Source: Stercorarius parasiticus (Eukaryota; Chordata; Aves; Charadriiformes; Stercorariidae). From it: a stretch of DNA of 64,000 nucleotides. The stretch lies in contig VWZL01005058.1 in the NCBI GenBank assembly GCA_013396915.1, forward strand, positions 25,001-89,000, written 5' to 3'. Under the pieces are notes generated by a model. It was not told the origin of the DNA and searched no databases. It worked only from the letters and a program-made list of their open reading frames with translations. The position numbers and the translations under genes were made by a program. Shown here one piece after another: positions 28,530-41,470 of this stretch. The stretch's first letter is position 1, and every line of letters starts with the position of its first letter.

Positions 28530-28625
28530 AGCCCAACCCTAGGTCATTAGGGGCTTTAAAAGATTACAGTCAGGACCTTGAATTGTATCTAGTAATAAAC
28601 GGGGCATTAGCAGAGTGTGTGGAGC
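28530..28625 (+). repeat. Unassigned ancient interspersed repeat, copy 2 of a pair
   Basis: The core AGGGGCTTTAAAAGATTACA, then GGACCTTGAATTG, then ATCTAG and GGGGCATTAGCAGAG resembles the amniote repeat word string gggctttaaaggtcaaaaccagcaccttgaattgtgcccggaa..cagccagtg. A related copy lies about 2.1 kb upstream in the same orientation. I do not assign a family name. Confidence 0.5.
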
Positions 28626-29875
28626 TCACGGTGGCTTTGTATAGTAATACCCCAAATACAAAAAAATGAAGTATACCGCTTAGATGAAAATTTACTCGGT
28701 TTGGTTGAAGGAAAGCAGGGCAGGGAGAAGGCAGTGGAAGAAAAACACGGGAAGTTTGTGTTCTTAAGCCACTTAGCGGGCTGAGCTAGCTAACAGGAGA
28801 CAGAGTCCTCCCCTTTAAATTAATTGAGCAAATACAGTCTTACATGAATTTACTTGATGGTAGTAGATTTTATGTTCAGAATGAGAATTCAACTCCTTTT
28901 AAATAAATAGCACAGAAACATCCTCTGTTATTTACAGAGAGGCATGTTTTATCAGCAGTTTCAGCAGATAACTTGGAGATTGAGCGGGTTCAAAAAATGG
29001 AGTCCCTTTTACCAGCTGAAATGATCTTTTGAAAATAGAGGCACATAAAAAAGGAGACGAGGTAGAAAACCTCACGTAACCACTTCTCATACTTTCCATC
29101 TTTTCTACCACAGACTTTCCGTGTTCAATGTTCTCGGTCCAGAAATTTTCACTAGCGCCAGCTTACTCTTTCAGAATAAACAATGTAAGATTTAAAAATG
29201 TTGAGTGTTTTGCAACTAGTGAATGCGTGCATCTATAGGTGCAGGACTGTGGTGCATTCATGTATGAACACACTCTTGGACAGTGGGGTAAAAGGTTATG
29301 CTGAGACAAGAGGAGCCCAGCAATGAATGGGAGGTTCGTGTGCTCAAAGTGCACGTGCGTGCAAAGGGAATGAACGTTAGTTTACTGCCCTACTGCACGA
29401 GAGCTTTGCGGTTCCAGAAGATACCTCCATACTGAAATCTGTCTGGATCTTTTGGACTTCTGTCACATTGAAGGTGTAGAATTGTTTGTCCTCAAAGTCT
29501 TTTAAGCTGTAATTCTGGTTTGACCCCGGGGAAGCTGTGCAACCTTATTTCATGCAGTCCATAAAATCAACTGATCTTTGTGACAAAGGGTAGTCGCTAA
29601 AAAGGATGCTGTAGTATGAAAGGGGGGTATGTGGGGAGCTGCATTTCTAGTTAGCGCTCAAGTCTCCTTCTTTTGGAGATCTGCGTTTTATTGACCCTGA
29701 TTCATTTGTAGCAGAAAAATAAACAGAAGTCCAGAACTTACATCTTCTTTCAAAACAGGGTTGAAGGAATTGAACGGAGACAGACAGGAGCGCTTAGCGC
29801 TGTGGATATCTATATTCTGTCTTGCCAAAGGGTAAATAGAGGACATTCATTTGTTCATCAGCTTCCAAATCTCCT

Positions 29876-29899
29876 CTCCCCCCGTCCCGAAGGGGGGAG
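29876..29899. repeat. GC hairpin with 8-base arms
   Basis: CTCCCCCC (29876-29883) and GGGGGGAG (29892-29899) are exact reverse complements around the 8-base loop GTCCCGAA. Confidence 0.75.
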
Positions 29900-30939
29900 G
29901 GAAGAAAAAATAATTTGGAGAAGGGGGTTCTGAATACTTTATATTCTCTTTTGCCCATTTCTAGCAGAGCCAGGCATGAACAATTAAATCTAGGGCTTCC
30001 CTGTGGTCTGTGAATAACGCAGCACAGTGCTAACCATCAGGGCACAAAGGCAGACAACAAAAGGGGCTTTTTTATTTTTTGTTTACCCTTCAGGACACTG
30101 TTTACCTTATCATTGAAGGGGAAGTTATCATCTCATCCCTTTTGGAAATCGTACTGGGTTGATTCTGTACCTCCAGGTATCGGACTGGCTAGTGATGAAG
30201 TGGGCATGTCAGCCGGGGGTTAAGGAAGTCATACTGGGAGCTGTTGCGCTCGCTCTCCCGTCTCACTCCCTCCGTCTTTCCCTCTGCCTCTTGCTCCTTC
30301 TCTGTCAAACCATTTTCTCTCTCTGTCTCTCTCTCTTTCAGCCGGAATGATTTTTTTTCCTTCCCCCTCCCCTCTAAATTTACTTCACAGCAGATTGTCT
30401 TGTAGTAAATCACCAAAAACCCAAATAGCACTAAAGCATTCTGATACAACATTAGCATTTGCTTAACAAGCACAAGATAAACATTAAACAAAGAACTGCA
30501 TTTCTTTATTAGAGGCTGCAAGATACATAATCCATGAGCACAAGAAACATGGGACCCAGTGGATATGCAGATGTGTGTTATTTCATTGGCGCTGGGCGGC
30601 CTTGTTAGAAAAGGTTTTCATCTGAAGGCTTGGGGGTGGATAGTTGACTGTCCCTGGTGGGGCTGTAACTAGATACGGAGACTGTTGCAAGCTAGGCTGG
30701 GCTCCCTGGTGGATGCGCTGATTGGACAGCCCGAGGAAAACTTGGGAAGCATCAGGAAGTGAACTCAATCACCTTGGGGATGAGAGGGGAGAACCAGATG
30801 AAGGCATTTGACTTCTTTTGTAACTCCCACTAAGGACAGATTGCCAGCGCGATCCAGCCTCCATAACTGCAAATCAGGCCCTTTCCCCTATGCCGATTTC
30901 ATTAGAATGGCCAGCATGGTGCAAAGAGGAGGGAGAAAA

Positions 30940-31280
30940 AAAAGGTTAGACACAGTAATTTTACAGGCAGGCGGGTACAAAAAAAATCTGCATAATTAAG
31001 CAGTCAAGGCTGCTAATAGGGGAGTTTATATGCTCTGGGACCAGGCAAGGGCAGCACATATGGATATAGCACTGGATATTAAATCTACGGCATGCAGACT
31101 TACTTCAGGGCCCTTAGAGAAAAGGCTAATTATAGAGAGAGGAATTGTGTTTACTGGTCTGTCTTGGGCAAAGATGTTGAGAGAAGTGCAACCAAGTTTT
31201 GCAGTTAGACATGAACAGTCTGTTAATAGAGATATCAAAAATATGTGCTTGCGGTTGCTTCATATCTAATCAACAGGAAA
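30940..31280. promoter_or_regulatory. Candidate intronic regulatory element (low confidence)
   Basis: A repeat-free, AT-rich 340-base stretch with several homeobox-type cores in distinct contexts (GCATAATTAAGCAG, GGCTAATTATAG, CTGCTAATAGG), and with no coding signal. Introns of vertebrate developmental transcription factors often hold conserved enhancers of this look. The call is a guess from composition that only cross-species alignment can test. Confidence 0.2.
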
Positions 31281-34200
31281 TCACAGATTCCGAGACCCCC
31301 TTCTCCCAGTTAAATGAGGAGGGAAAAACACATACATATACATATTCCGGATGCAGGATGTGAATGTGTTCATTATTAAATTGCTGGAATTTAATCTGAA
31401 CCCAGCTCTTTATCATCAATAAATTATATTTAGCAGTTTACCCTAGTTTAGCTACTCCTGTTTAAAAATGTCAGTGCTTCTGGGTATAAGCTCCGAGTCA
31501 GCATTTAAATATAAATGGATAATATGAATGGAAGTTGCAACGGGCAGGACTGAGCAGTTAGAGAAAGGGTATGTTTATGTAACAAGTCCTGACGTGGTGG
31601 ACATTAACATTTCATAATGCAGATCAAAGGTATGGAGAAGACCCAGGAGCCCTCAGTCAGAGGCCCCTAGCAACTGTCTAGTATGCTCCATGAGATGATT
31701 TCTCCAAATTAGAAAGACTTAGACTTTTCTTTATCCATATAGATAGATAGAGATATATTTTTTTTAATACTTTCAGAAGTGATTAGCCTTTTTCTAGTTC
31801 CCTGCCCACTCCTTGAGGAAAGACACTGAAGGGAGAAGGCTATCAAGGCATTATGAAACAGTGGCTGACATCCGTAACTGGTAGGAGAGGCCAGTGCCCA
31901 CTGCCTGTTTTGATTTAGTATTTTGCTGCTTTAGGCTTTTGTCTTTTCTGTGTTTCAATGGAACATACCAAGCTCTACCATCGTGGGTAACCCTGTTCTG
32001 AAGTCCTGGAAAGCAAGAGTGCCAATCAAAAGTCTGCTGTGAGGGCCTCATTCAGCAGGGTCTCAGAGCCACATGTGAGATGCTGGGTACCCACCAGCAC
32101 CTTGGGAATTCAGCAGCATCATGAGGCACTGTGGAGCGTGCAGGAAGAAGCCCTTGGCTTGGCTTCCTTTGTTGCATGGGTGGGGAAAACCAAACCAGCA
32201 TTCAGGGAATTCACTGCAGTTCTGCGTGGAGTCCTGTACCAGCACCACAGTATCATGCAGTGATACACAGAAACGTGCAAAAAGCAGCCCCCGCCCCAAG
32301 TGCTTGCAAAGGCGCTCTGAATGCTCACCTTGCGAAGGAAATAGCACTTCTCTCTTTTGGTAAATAACTGCAGACTGGCCTTCTAACAGTGCCTTCACAT
32401 CCCAAACCATACAGCAGGCGAGCTCAGTGGATGTCGTCAGCAAGGCTGACCATGAAGAATATGCTCTGTTTGGGGTTTTTTTGCCCCCATACTGTAAAGT
32501 GAAGCATGAGGATGAGTGCCAGGGTCACGTGGGATCAGCCAGGCTGCTCCGCACTGGGTGGGACTTGTAGGAGGTGGCAATAGAGTGGCAATCCTGGGAC
32601 ATCTGGGAGAGCAGAGAAATTCCCTTCCCCACGCCTCACCCAGAGTGATAAATAACTAAAAGATGTATCTTTAAAACACTGTTATTTATATTGCTGACAA
32701 GCCAGAAAGCTCTGCATGTGTATTAAGCCCTGTTTCTTGAGGATACTGTGCTTCTGCAGCAGTCACATGTCCAAAGTACTCGTCTGTCCAGGTGTCAGTC
32801 CTCCCTGTTTTGTTCATGTCTGAGAGAAGGAGAGAGGGCTCAAAGAGAGCTGTTTCTACCCATTTTGTGAGAGTGCAGTTGAGTGGAGGACTGCAATCTG
32901 CATAGTGTTCCCAGAGAGGAAAAAACTGTATGCTGAGATTCAGCCCTTTCTAAACATTACGGATTCTGTAGTAGAAACCAGAAAAATAGGACCTGGGAGA
33001 GACCTTCCGTATGTACGTTCTTGGACACAGAGTCAATCAGCTGGGAAACACAGATCTGGAGAATGCAAGTCTTTCTTGCTTTCCGGTTCGTGTAGAATTG
33101 TTTGCTTGTTTTTAATCTTTGGTTAACTTGTGTTCATCTCCTCCTTCTGCTCAGCTGGGATGCTCTCACTGTACTGCAATTTCTTTCCTATGCAGAGCCA
33201 TCTCACTTGCTGATCTTTACAACAGTTCACTGCTCCTTTGTTTAGATTTGTAAATTTGACACGGAAACAGATAAATGTGTGTGCATACGTGTGCGCACAT
33301 TTGCTTTTCCATCATTTCAACAGCAGTTAAAAGGATTAATGAAAATCCTAGTCCAGCAATTTTTCCATATGTTTGCAAGAAAATCTGCCTTAAAACATTT
33401 ACAGGGTGTCTGTAATGATGGTATTAAACCATCAACATTGCCCTTTATGAAACACGGTCTGGGGACAATTGTGTTATCAGTTTATGTGTGACTAATACAA
33501 AACTGTGGAAGAAGCTTGGTTTGAGGCCTATTTCAAGAATAAGTTGCAATTGCCAAAGGACAGAATAACTTTTTGCTAGTGAGGAGCAAGTGGATAACCT
33601 GTCAATAGCGATGATCTAATGGCAGTCTCCAAGCTGTGCCGTGTCATCAGCCAGCTGTCAATCCCACCAGCGTGTCTCAAAAGCACTAATTGTTGTGATA
33701 GTATCAGTGTGAAAGCTGCTAAGGAAAAAACATAGTCCCTTGGTGCTGCTTTGTAAAAGATACCTTGAGGATCAAAGTTCAGCTTGGCTTGACTGGATTC
33801 CGTTTTTGCTTGCATAGCTACCTGTTAACACATTACTAAGCACCTAATTGTAGCTCGTTGCAGCTGCAGTTATTTTGCTGGTAAAAGACGGCAATCAAAC
33901 TGACTGCAGGCTCGAAAAAAGGTATTTGCCAGCTTCTCATGAAAGCATCTCCACTTCTCCCGTGCAGCCCCATTAAGCTTGGATCAGGGGAAAAATGCCT
34001 ACTCCTTCTCATTTAGGTTGATATGAGAGACTTGCTCTGGCTATGGTTTAAGGAGTAAGTCAAAATTTAAGGAGCAATCCTGCTGAAGTAGTAGTAGTTC
34101 AGGCATCATTTCTGTATGCAATTTGAAATGCATATGCATGTATCTTTTATTGATACGCATGTGTCTATATTGCTGCTCTTCCACTTTCTCCAGCACAGTT

Positions 34201-35907
34201 CATTCAATGCGTGACTATTAAGTCCTGCAAAAGAGCAGAAAGTATTTCTTCTTCTCTTTTGATTAGGAGCTTCAAAGACCGAAATGATATCTGTGTTTAT
34301 ATAGAGTCTAATATAACACTGGCATTAGAAGAGATATATAATCATAACTAGCAGACACCTGTCAGTAACGTTCTCTCAGTATTCCTCCACTGTTATTTTT
34401 GGCTCCTTTTTGCTCCGTTAATCCCCCCATTCCCATCTCCAAATCCCACTGCTTTTCCCTTCTCATCATCTCAAAGATCTCTCCATTTTTTTCCACCTCT
34501 ACAGCCAGTTCTCTTATTAGAAGCCAAGTTATATTTCATTTTAACCATGTTGCTTTTCCTCAGACTAGGCAAATGCAGCCACCAGGCTGGTTTTGGATAC
34601 CGATTTATGTGGTTTACTTACAGTTACTTGTGTTACTCTTACCCTTTATCAAGTATAAGCATCTCGTGATCATTTTCAAAGATTTCTATCCAACCCTACC
34701 TACGCTCCCTTTTGAGATTCCTGCATCCCTACTTCTGTGCTCTTCTAGTGCTCATGGCTTTGAACACCTGTTTCTGGAGTCACAGCCAATGTCCTGTTAT
34801 CTTTTGTCACAGGGCTCTTGTGCTTTGAAGAAAAGCTGTCAGGACCCCTGCACAGCTCTCCCTTGCCCAGCTTTGTGTCCTCTTCAAAATCTAAGTTCTA
34901 CCATGCTTGCCTGGAGTGATTATTTGTTTGAGAAAAAGGAACACAAATATGTGTGCCTTATTCAGTGTCCCCATTCTTTTCTAGCTGCTTGTTCTCACAC
35001 AGACACATTCTCTGGGATGGGGCTACCCGCCTGGAATATAGTGTGAGCTGTGGGGAACGGGTAACAAGGCCAGGTGACAGCATATTCTGCTGTTCTTCTA
35101 ATCCCTTCAAACTCTTGACAGGTTACAGCCATGGAACGACTTACCTGCCCGCATTTCTTTTGCTCATAGACATCTTCAGATGGTCTAGAAAAATACATTT
35201 TTAAGAAGATTCAAGTGACTGGGCATTAAGGATTTGGCAAAGCTTATGCAAGCAGCAGGATTTGAGACCCGATCCTGTGGATACCAAGGCATTTTACAAA
35301 GCCCTGAGTACGGAGAGAGGCAAGAGAGGAGAGGCTATATTTATCCTGGTAGGCAACACCAGGGACATGAAAACAATTGACCCCTTTGTTTCTGTTTCTC
35401 CCCACTTTTGCAACCCTGCCAGGCCTAATTTAGCATCTGTACTCACCTTCCCTGAAGGCAATGCAGTCTTTTACTTGGCTTGAAACTGTTTTCCCAGAAA
35501 ACCTGTATGTCAGCTGGCAAAGGGAGAGATTTCTTGGAGTATGGGTGTGTGAGCTGGGTTCTGTGGTTCCTTAGTTTTTCTCCTGCTCCGGGTGTACCTC
35601 AGGAGACTAGCAGCCTGATGAATGCATTGTTCTAAAATGTCAAAAGGACCTCTGGGCACAAAGTGTCGCGTCCTTCAGAACCACCCAACTCCTGCAAAAG
35701 CAAGAGAGGTGCAGCCATAGGGAAAATGTCAAGCTGGGACTGAATAGCTGCGAGTGTCATTGCCACCGGTAAACAGGGTCACTTATTTGACCGGGGTAAA
35801 ACGAATGCTAAAAATAACACGGTGCCTGTCCACTTCTCCCATTCAGTATGGCAACCCAGCTGCTGAGCCAGGGAGTTTTGCCTGCATTTGTGACACATCC
35901 CGCGTTA

Positions 35908-35933
35908 ATAAATAAATAAATAAATAAATAAAT
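35908..35933 (+). repeat. (AATA)n tetranucleotide microsatellite
   Basis: Six to seven perfect AATA/TAAA units, flanked by CCCGCGTT on the left and CAGGGAAC on the right. Confidence 0.9.
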
Positions 35934-38190
35934 CAGGGAACATACAGTAGATGCATTTTACTGCCAGAGTGGAACTTCACAATCCTACCAGGGGACCTTT
36001 TTGTAATGTTTGTAATGTGCTGCTATCATGCTTTAGCAAAGAAAAATGTCACTGCTGGGCTTTATTTTTAACAGACTTTTTTAACATCAATTAATCCAAG
36101 CAAATGTAGTCAAGCAGATCTTCCTTTTTATTTATATTTGGGTGAAAGCAGTGAGGGGGCTTGGGGAAATGGGATGCATGGGCAGGGGGCAGAGGGGGCG
36201 GAAAGGGAGTTTCTTCTGCTGTTCCACAGCAGAGAGGTGGATTTGCTTTTAAAGGGACGTAAATGCAGATGGGCAGCCAACTTCCACTGGCAGTCACTGG
36301 GGTTGAGAAATCAAGCTGCCTTTGAAGGTATCGTTCGTGTTGCATCTTAAAAAAATGCCTTACAAAACATGCAGCCTAAGTTATCCAGCATGAACGACTG
36401 TATGCTCCACTGGTGTTTGCTTGGCTGAAATCAGTCAACCCCCACGCGCCCTCTTTTTATTATAAGAGGTAAAATGATCAGGTCACCCTAAGTACTGACA
36501 TTTGTTACTTATTGCATGAACCCTGTAAGAGTTGCATCATATTATATTTCCCTCATGCTTGAAACCATTATACTTGCAGTGTTTTCTAGCTTTCTCCTGT
36601 TTTTCTAACACAAATGCAAACACACATTCAGGATTGTAGGCAAACTCTTCCCTTCTGACATTGATTTGTTTTCTACTGCTGGGAAGAGACATCCCTGCAA
36701 ACCTTGGCAATGCAACATGTACTTCTTTCACGTGGGCCTTTCATGGAATTAAGGTGGCAGATACCTGTTATTTGGCAGGTATTTTTGACTTACCATGTGA
36801 CAGAGTTTTCATCTGGGCACACAGGGAACAGAACGTGTGATTCAAAGATAATGTACTGTACATGATGTAACACCTTACCAACACAGTGAACTAAGGGCAA
36901 AGCAACCACTTTAATTTGGAATTTTCCTGCTATTGCCACTTTTTACTGAGGCTTTCAGAGTGGTTTATTTTCCAAGAAACGCTGGTGTTTTGGTATGTCA
37001 GCCAACTTTCTGTTTGCTGTAGCTCACTTTCAAGTTATTTTTTTTTTCTCTTCGTAGCCAGCTTGTTGTTATTTTATCTTTTGGGGGAGGGGAAGGGTGT
37101 GTCAGTCACATATATGAAATGTTGGAAAGAGAAGGGGGTTGGTAGATGGCTTGTGAGTATGGCTCTCAGTTCAGTTGCCCCACCTCAGTTTGCGTGCTGC
37201 TCTGCAGGTATTCTTCATCAGCTATTATTTTCAGTCCTGACCTTTCGTTTCTCGTGCCCAGCTGAACTACAGGCTTCCCACCTTTTCTGCTGTATCATTT
37301 TCATGGGTGTAACACAGCAATTTTTTCTTCTTCTCTGCTGCCATCTCATATATTGAGTCCAGCAATCAAACAGAAATGAACATCAACAAACTATGTTGCT
37401 TATTTGTGAAAGTGTCACGGCGTCAAAAATCTGTATGCTTCACTCTTAGCAATATGCATTAACAAATCTAACAGTGGGTTCTTGCTGGTCAGAGCGATAC
37501 AAGGCATAACAAGTGAGTTTGCTCTCTCTCTCTCCTCGCCGTCCCTTTTTTTTTCTTTTTTGGACTGCTAAAATGCCCCTGTTTTTCCAAATATGACTAA
37601 AGGGGTAATACTTCTCCTTGACCTTATTTTCTGTTGTTCAGATCCTGCCTAGTGTTAAATCCCCCCGCTCACCTCCATGTTTAATAAATTAAAAGTTGCT
37701 TCTTGAGTGAGGTGAAGGAGGCAATTGAAGGGACTTGGGGATATATTCTATCTGCTTTACGTCTTTGCGTCTCGGATGCTTGTTTTGCCCACTTTGTTTG
37801 GAAAAAGACAGACAGATAAGCATAATGTGCTGAGTAAGTAAAGAAGCTTGCTGCCTGCAAGGTTTGTGATGAAGATACTTTGTTTTAAACAGTCAGGGCT
37901 TCCAAACGATGGCCCTCTCGCTTTCAAAAAGAAAAGACCAGGCAAGTTAAATGCATATCTTGTACAGTTCTGTTACAAAATACTTTTATTGCTTAATATC
38001 GTCAAGAGGTTGATGATGGAAACAAAATCCTGTGGAGCTGGCCTTTGTCACATAATCAGGGTATACGATATTTAAAAGGTAGCTTAAATGAACCTGCTCA
38101 GTTCTTGCACAAATTGTCGTAAAGTGAAGAAATTAAGAATTTGCCCACAGTAAAGATGCCCACATGATACTGTAGAATATTTTAATTTTG

Positions 38191-38191
38191 N
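38191..38191. other. Single ambiguous base (N)
   Basis: One N in TTTAATTTTGNAGTC; an unresolved base call in the assembly, in non-coding sequence. Confidence 0.95.
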
Positions 38192-39060
38192 AGTCTTTTT
38201 TTCCCTGACTAAATGTGAAAAAACCTGGGTCCACAAGCACTTTGTGCGTCTCCTTCCATTCTTCTGCTTATTCTTCAACTGTGTCAACTGTGTGTGTGGA
38301 TAAATAAAATATCAAGAATGCTGATATCATATTCCTTTTCCCCTTTCCCTCCTCTAACTTATAATAATGTGGGGCAAAGGTCTACTTAACATAACACAGT
38401 TACGATAACTAGTACATTTGTATTTCTGCTATGATGAGAGGTCTGCTGTAGTGAGACTCATCCACTGTTGCTGCTTCTTCTCAGCAGTGTTAATTATTCT
38501 TCAGGCTCGTGTAGCGTGCGTATGGAAACACAAAATAAGCGATCAGGGAGTAGGATATTTTTGGTTTTATTTGTTGTGTCAGTGACACTTCCACTCTGAC
38601 ACAAACTCACAGCACAACACTCCTGATCTGTAATGAGGTTGTGTCCCAGGATGTGTATTAAAAGCACTAAATAGTCCCTTGCTTATTCAAAATCCTCATT
38701 TATCTGAATTAATTTTGTGTCCCCCATTTCATTTGGGTAAATTAGGTTTCACAGTTTCACAATTTGATCACAAGTCTCACAATGTTCAGTGCTTCTTTTT
38801 CAACCTGAGCCCCTGAAACGACAGTACTGCATCAAAATCTCAGTCTTCATTATAAAAAAATCAAATACCTGCTTTCCTCGTTACAGAGAAGCCCTCTGAG
38901 GGGAAACTGCCCAAACTTGAATGTCCAGTGCAGAATTCCAGGCATACACTTGGTTGAATCTCATGATTTTTAAACCGTGCTCCTGATTTTGCAGGGCTTG
39001 GCATTATTAAATTTTGTTTCGGTGACTGCTAGACGCCTTGTACGTGTACCCACAGCCCTG

Positions 39061-39420
39061 TGGGGCTGGACCAGGTCGTCTTCGTATGGAACGCCGCAGT
39101 TTCGCACTTCTCCTGTGAGTCTGAACGGCTCATAGGCAGAACAGAGCAGGGAAGAGCTCTCAGCTCCAGCCCCTGGCTGTCTCTGAAGGGGATTTCACTA
39201 GAGGTGTGACTGCCTCGACGGCCTGTTTTGCCCTCTCTGCGCCTCCTGGCCCTGCCGAGGCTCGGCTCCCGCAGGGCCATCTCCGGGGCTGGGGCTCAGT
39301 AGCTGCAGTGGGGCAGTCCGGCTGGGGCTGGCAGGGGGAGCCTCCTGCTCCCCGGCATGAAGCGGGGATGCCAGCATCTGCACTGGCTCCTGAAAAGGAA
39401 AGGTGTCGAGTAATGGGTTT
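39061..39420. other. GC- and CpG-enriched patch
   Basis: G+C is high and about 17 CpG dinucleotides occur in 360 bases (for example GACGGCC, GCCGAGGCTCGG and TCCCGCAGGG), observed/expected around 0.5. Both strands show chance open frames of 60-113 codons here, in several overlapping registers, with Pro/Ala/Gly-rich translations that I do not recognise. Confidence 0.4.
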
Positions 39421-40244
39421 CAGGGAGAAGGGGGTGTGGAAGAGAGGGAGAGGGGGAATTTGGAGTTTGCCCAAACCCCCAGGGCTTTAAAGAAGGAGGT
39501 GGGAGAAACGCCAGCAAAACCCCGCTCTTGACCCCCTCGTCCCCGCTCCTCCCAAGTGCAGTTTCAATCCTCCCTCCTCCCTTTCTTCTTGGATTCCTCT
39601 TTTTTTCCTGCCTCGTCTTATTTAAATGGACTGACACACATACTCATGCACACAATAAAAACACAGTGGGCCTTTCAGAGAATATTTCAGCCAACAAATG
39701 CAGTCTTGTAAGTTATTTATTAGAATATGTCTTAGTAAAAGGCTAATGCCTTCCCGTGGTCGGCCACCTCTCTCTTGCTGTTACAGGCATGTTTTTCATA
39801 TCACATTTCAAATTTCCTCAGAGTCTTTAACAAGTGTTTTTTGGTTTTTCAGTGATGTTAATCACCTCATAGTCATTTAATGTCACGCCACATTTTTGTC
39901 CAGCTCTATAAGTTTTATCTAGAGAGGATATACACTGACCTGTCAGCCTGTACATTTATTTTTCTCATAATAGTGCTGTATTTTTTTCCTTTGGTAATAT
40001 AGTCTGATGCCTTACACTTGTAACCTGCTGTTCTTTTTAATTGCTTATTGCTATTAATTATATAGTGGTAGCATTGTTGGCTTGAGACATTTGGCTGTAA
40101 AAATACATCTATCATTATTGACATTGGAGCTCCATTAAATTAGCCAAGCTCTGTCTGAAAATGAATGCTTCTCTGTATCTCTTCAGTGAAATTTGAATGA
40201 GCATTAAATCGAGGCTTTATTTTCCATCTTCACCTCCAGCTAGG

Positions 40245-40455
40245 TTTCATGCCCGTTTCCTGCTTCTGCTCGCCACCTCTTCTCCTTCATCAGCCTCTTC
40301 AGTCTACCTCCTTTTTTTCTTTATTGTTGCTACTATCCCTGTTCTCCTCCCCCAACCAGTATTTGCCTGTCAATGATACATCTCATTTCAGCCAGTTCTT
40401 CTCTGTTTCTTCTACTCTGTTGTTTTTCCTCTTTTTCCCTTGTTATTTCATGTTC
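40245..40455 (+). repeat. Pyrimidine-rich low-complexity block
   Basis: C/T-rich sequence (CTTCTGCTCGCC, CTCCTTTTTTTCTTTATTG, TTCTTCTCTGTTTCTTC, CCTCTTTTTCCC) similar in character to the block at 4.2 kb. Its open frame at 40249-40479 is a consequence of composition. Confidence 0.6.
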
Positions 40456-41417
40456 ATAACTTTCCATTCTGCTACCTGAAAAGTTCACTCGAGAGCGGGA
40501 ATGTTCTTAGGCACTACTCCTCAACTGCTCGAATAGTGGAAAATGATGTCTTTGCTTCAGTGAGGAATTAGATTTGATGAGGAGGTGGAATTTATCTGCA
40601 AAAGTGGCATTTAAAGTTTTTTTTCTAAAAAAAAAAGCCAGCTCACAAACATGTAACAAATGGAGGAAAAATAACTAATTGGCCCTCATTATTCTCTTAT
40701 CCACAAATGAAGAACTTTTAATATAGAAATCCCAACAGCTGTTTGTTCAGCTCAGTGTGAAGTCTCAGTACCAGCAGAGAAAGTGGGAAGGAGAGTGGCG
40801 TAGGTTTAGAATGAAGTCTGGTCTGTTTTTTGGTATGTGAGCCCAAAGCTGCGTGCTTGCTTTGTAGCAGGATCAAAGAGAGACATAGAGAAAGGTTAGC
40901 GCAAATTAAAACTGAGCTTTCTCATGCTTTCCAAAATAAAACAGCAAACTACGTCAGACGAGCAATATAAATAATACTTTATATTAAATGGAACTTTATC
41001 ATTTTAATACATTGCTGTACAAGGAGATCTCCCCTAACTGGCAAAGCAGTTTGCTCGGGTGAAAAGAATCTAATTAAATGCCCAGTTAGCAGCATAGACC
41101 TGAGGGCCTTAATGGCCTGAACTGCTTCTTCCTCCCTGATTTTTCTGAGGGCTGGGGGAGGGGAGATGGAGGTTAAGAGGAAAGAAAGCAGGAAGCTGAT
41201 ACACCCCTAAATGAGTTTAAGAGTCAGATCAATATCACAGCAATTGCCACTCATTTCAGTGTCCCTCACCTATGTAAGAAGATGCCAAATAATCTTTGAC
41301 TCATATAATGGCATTCAGATTTGGAAAAAATTATCAAAAGTATCTGGTGCATTAGGAAATAAGGAGCACTGTTATTTCTTCACGCTATCAATTCAAATAT
41401 CCAGTAATACAGGAAAA

Positions 41418-41470
41418 CTCTGCTCTGCTCCGCTCTGCTCTGCTCTATTCTATTCTATTCTATTCTATTC
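41418..41470 (+). repeat. Compound pentanucleotide microsatellite (CTCTG)n to (CTATT)n
   Basis: Five CTCTG-type units, one with a CTCCG variant, run directly into about five CTATT units, in one uninterrupted pentamer register, followed by a T run. The shared register suggests one array in which a substituted unit type expanded. Confidence 0.9.

Noticed and set aside
34399..35046. Longest open frame (215 codons, + strand)
   Set aside because: Translation is Ser/Pro/Leu/Phe-rich with no domain I recognise, lies in C/T-rich sequence, and overlaps other frames; it looks like a chance frame in an intron.
39160..39640. Several minus-strand frames of 61-113 codons in the CpG-enriched patch
   Set aside because: They overlap in different registers with Pro/Ala/Gly-rich translations, as expected of GC-rich non-coding DNA; no recognisable protein.
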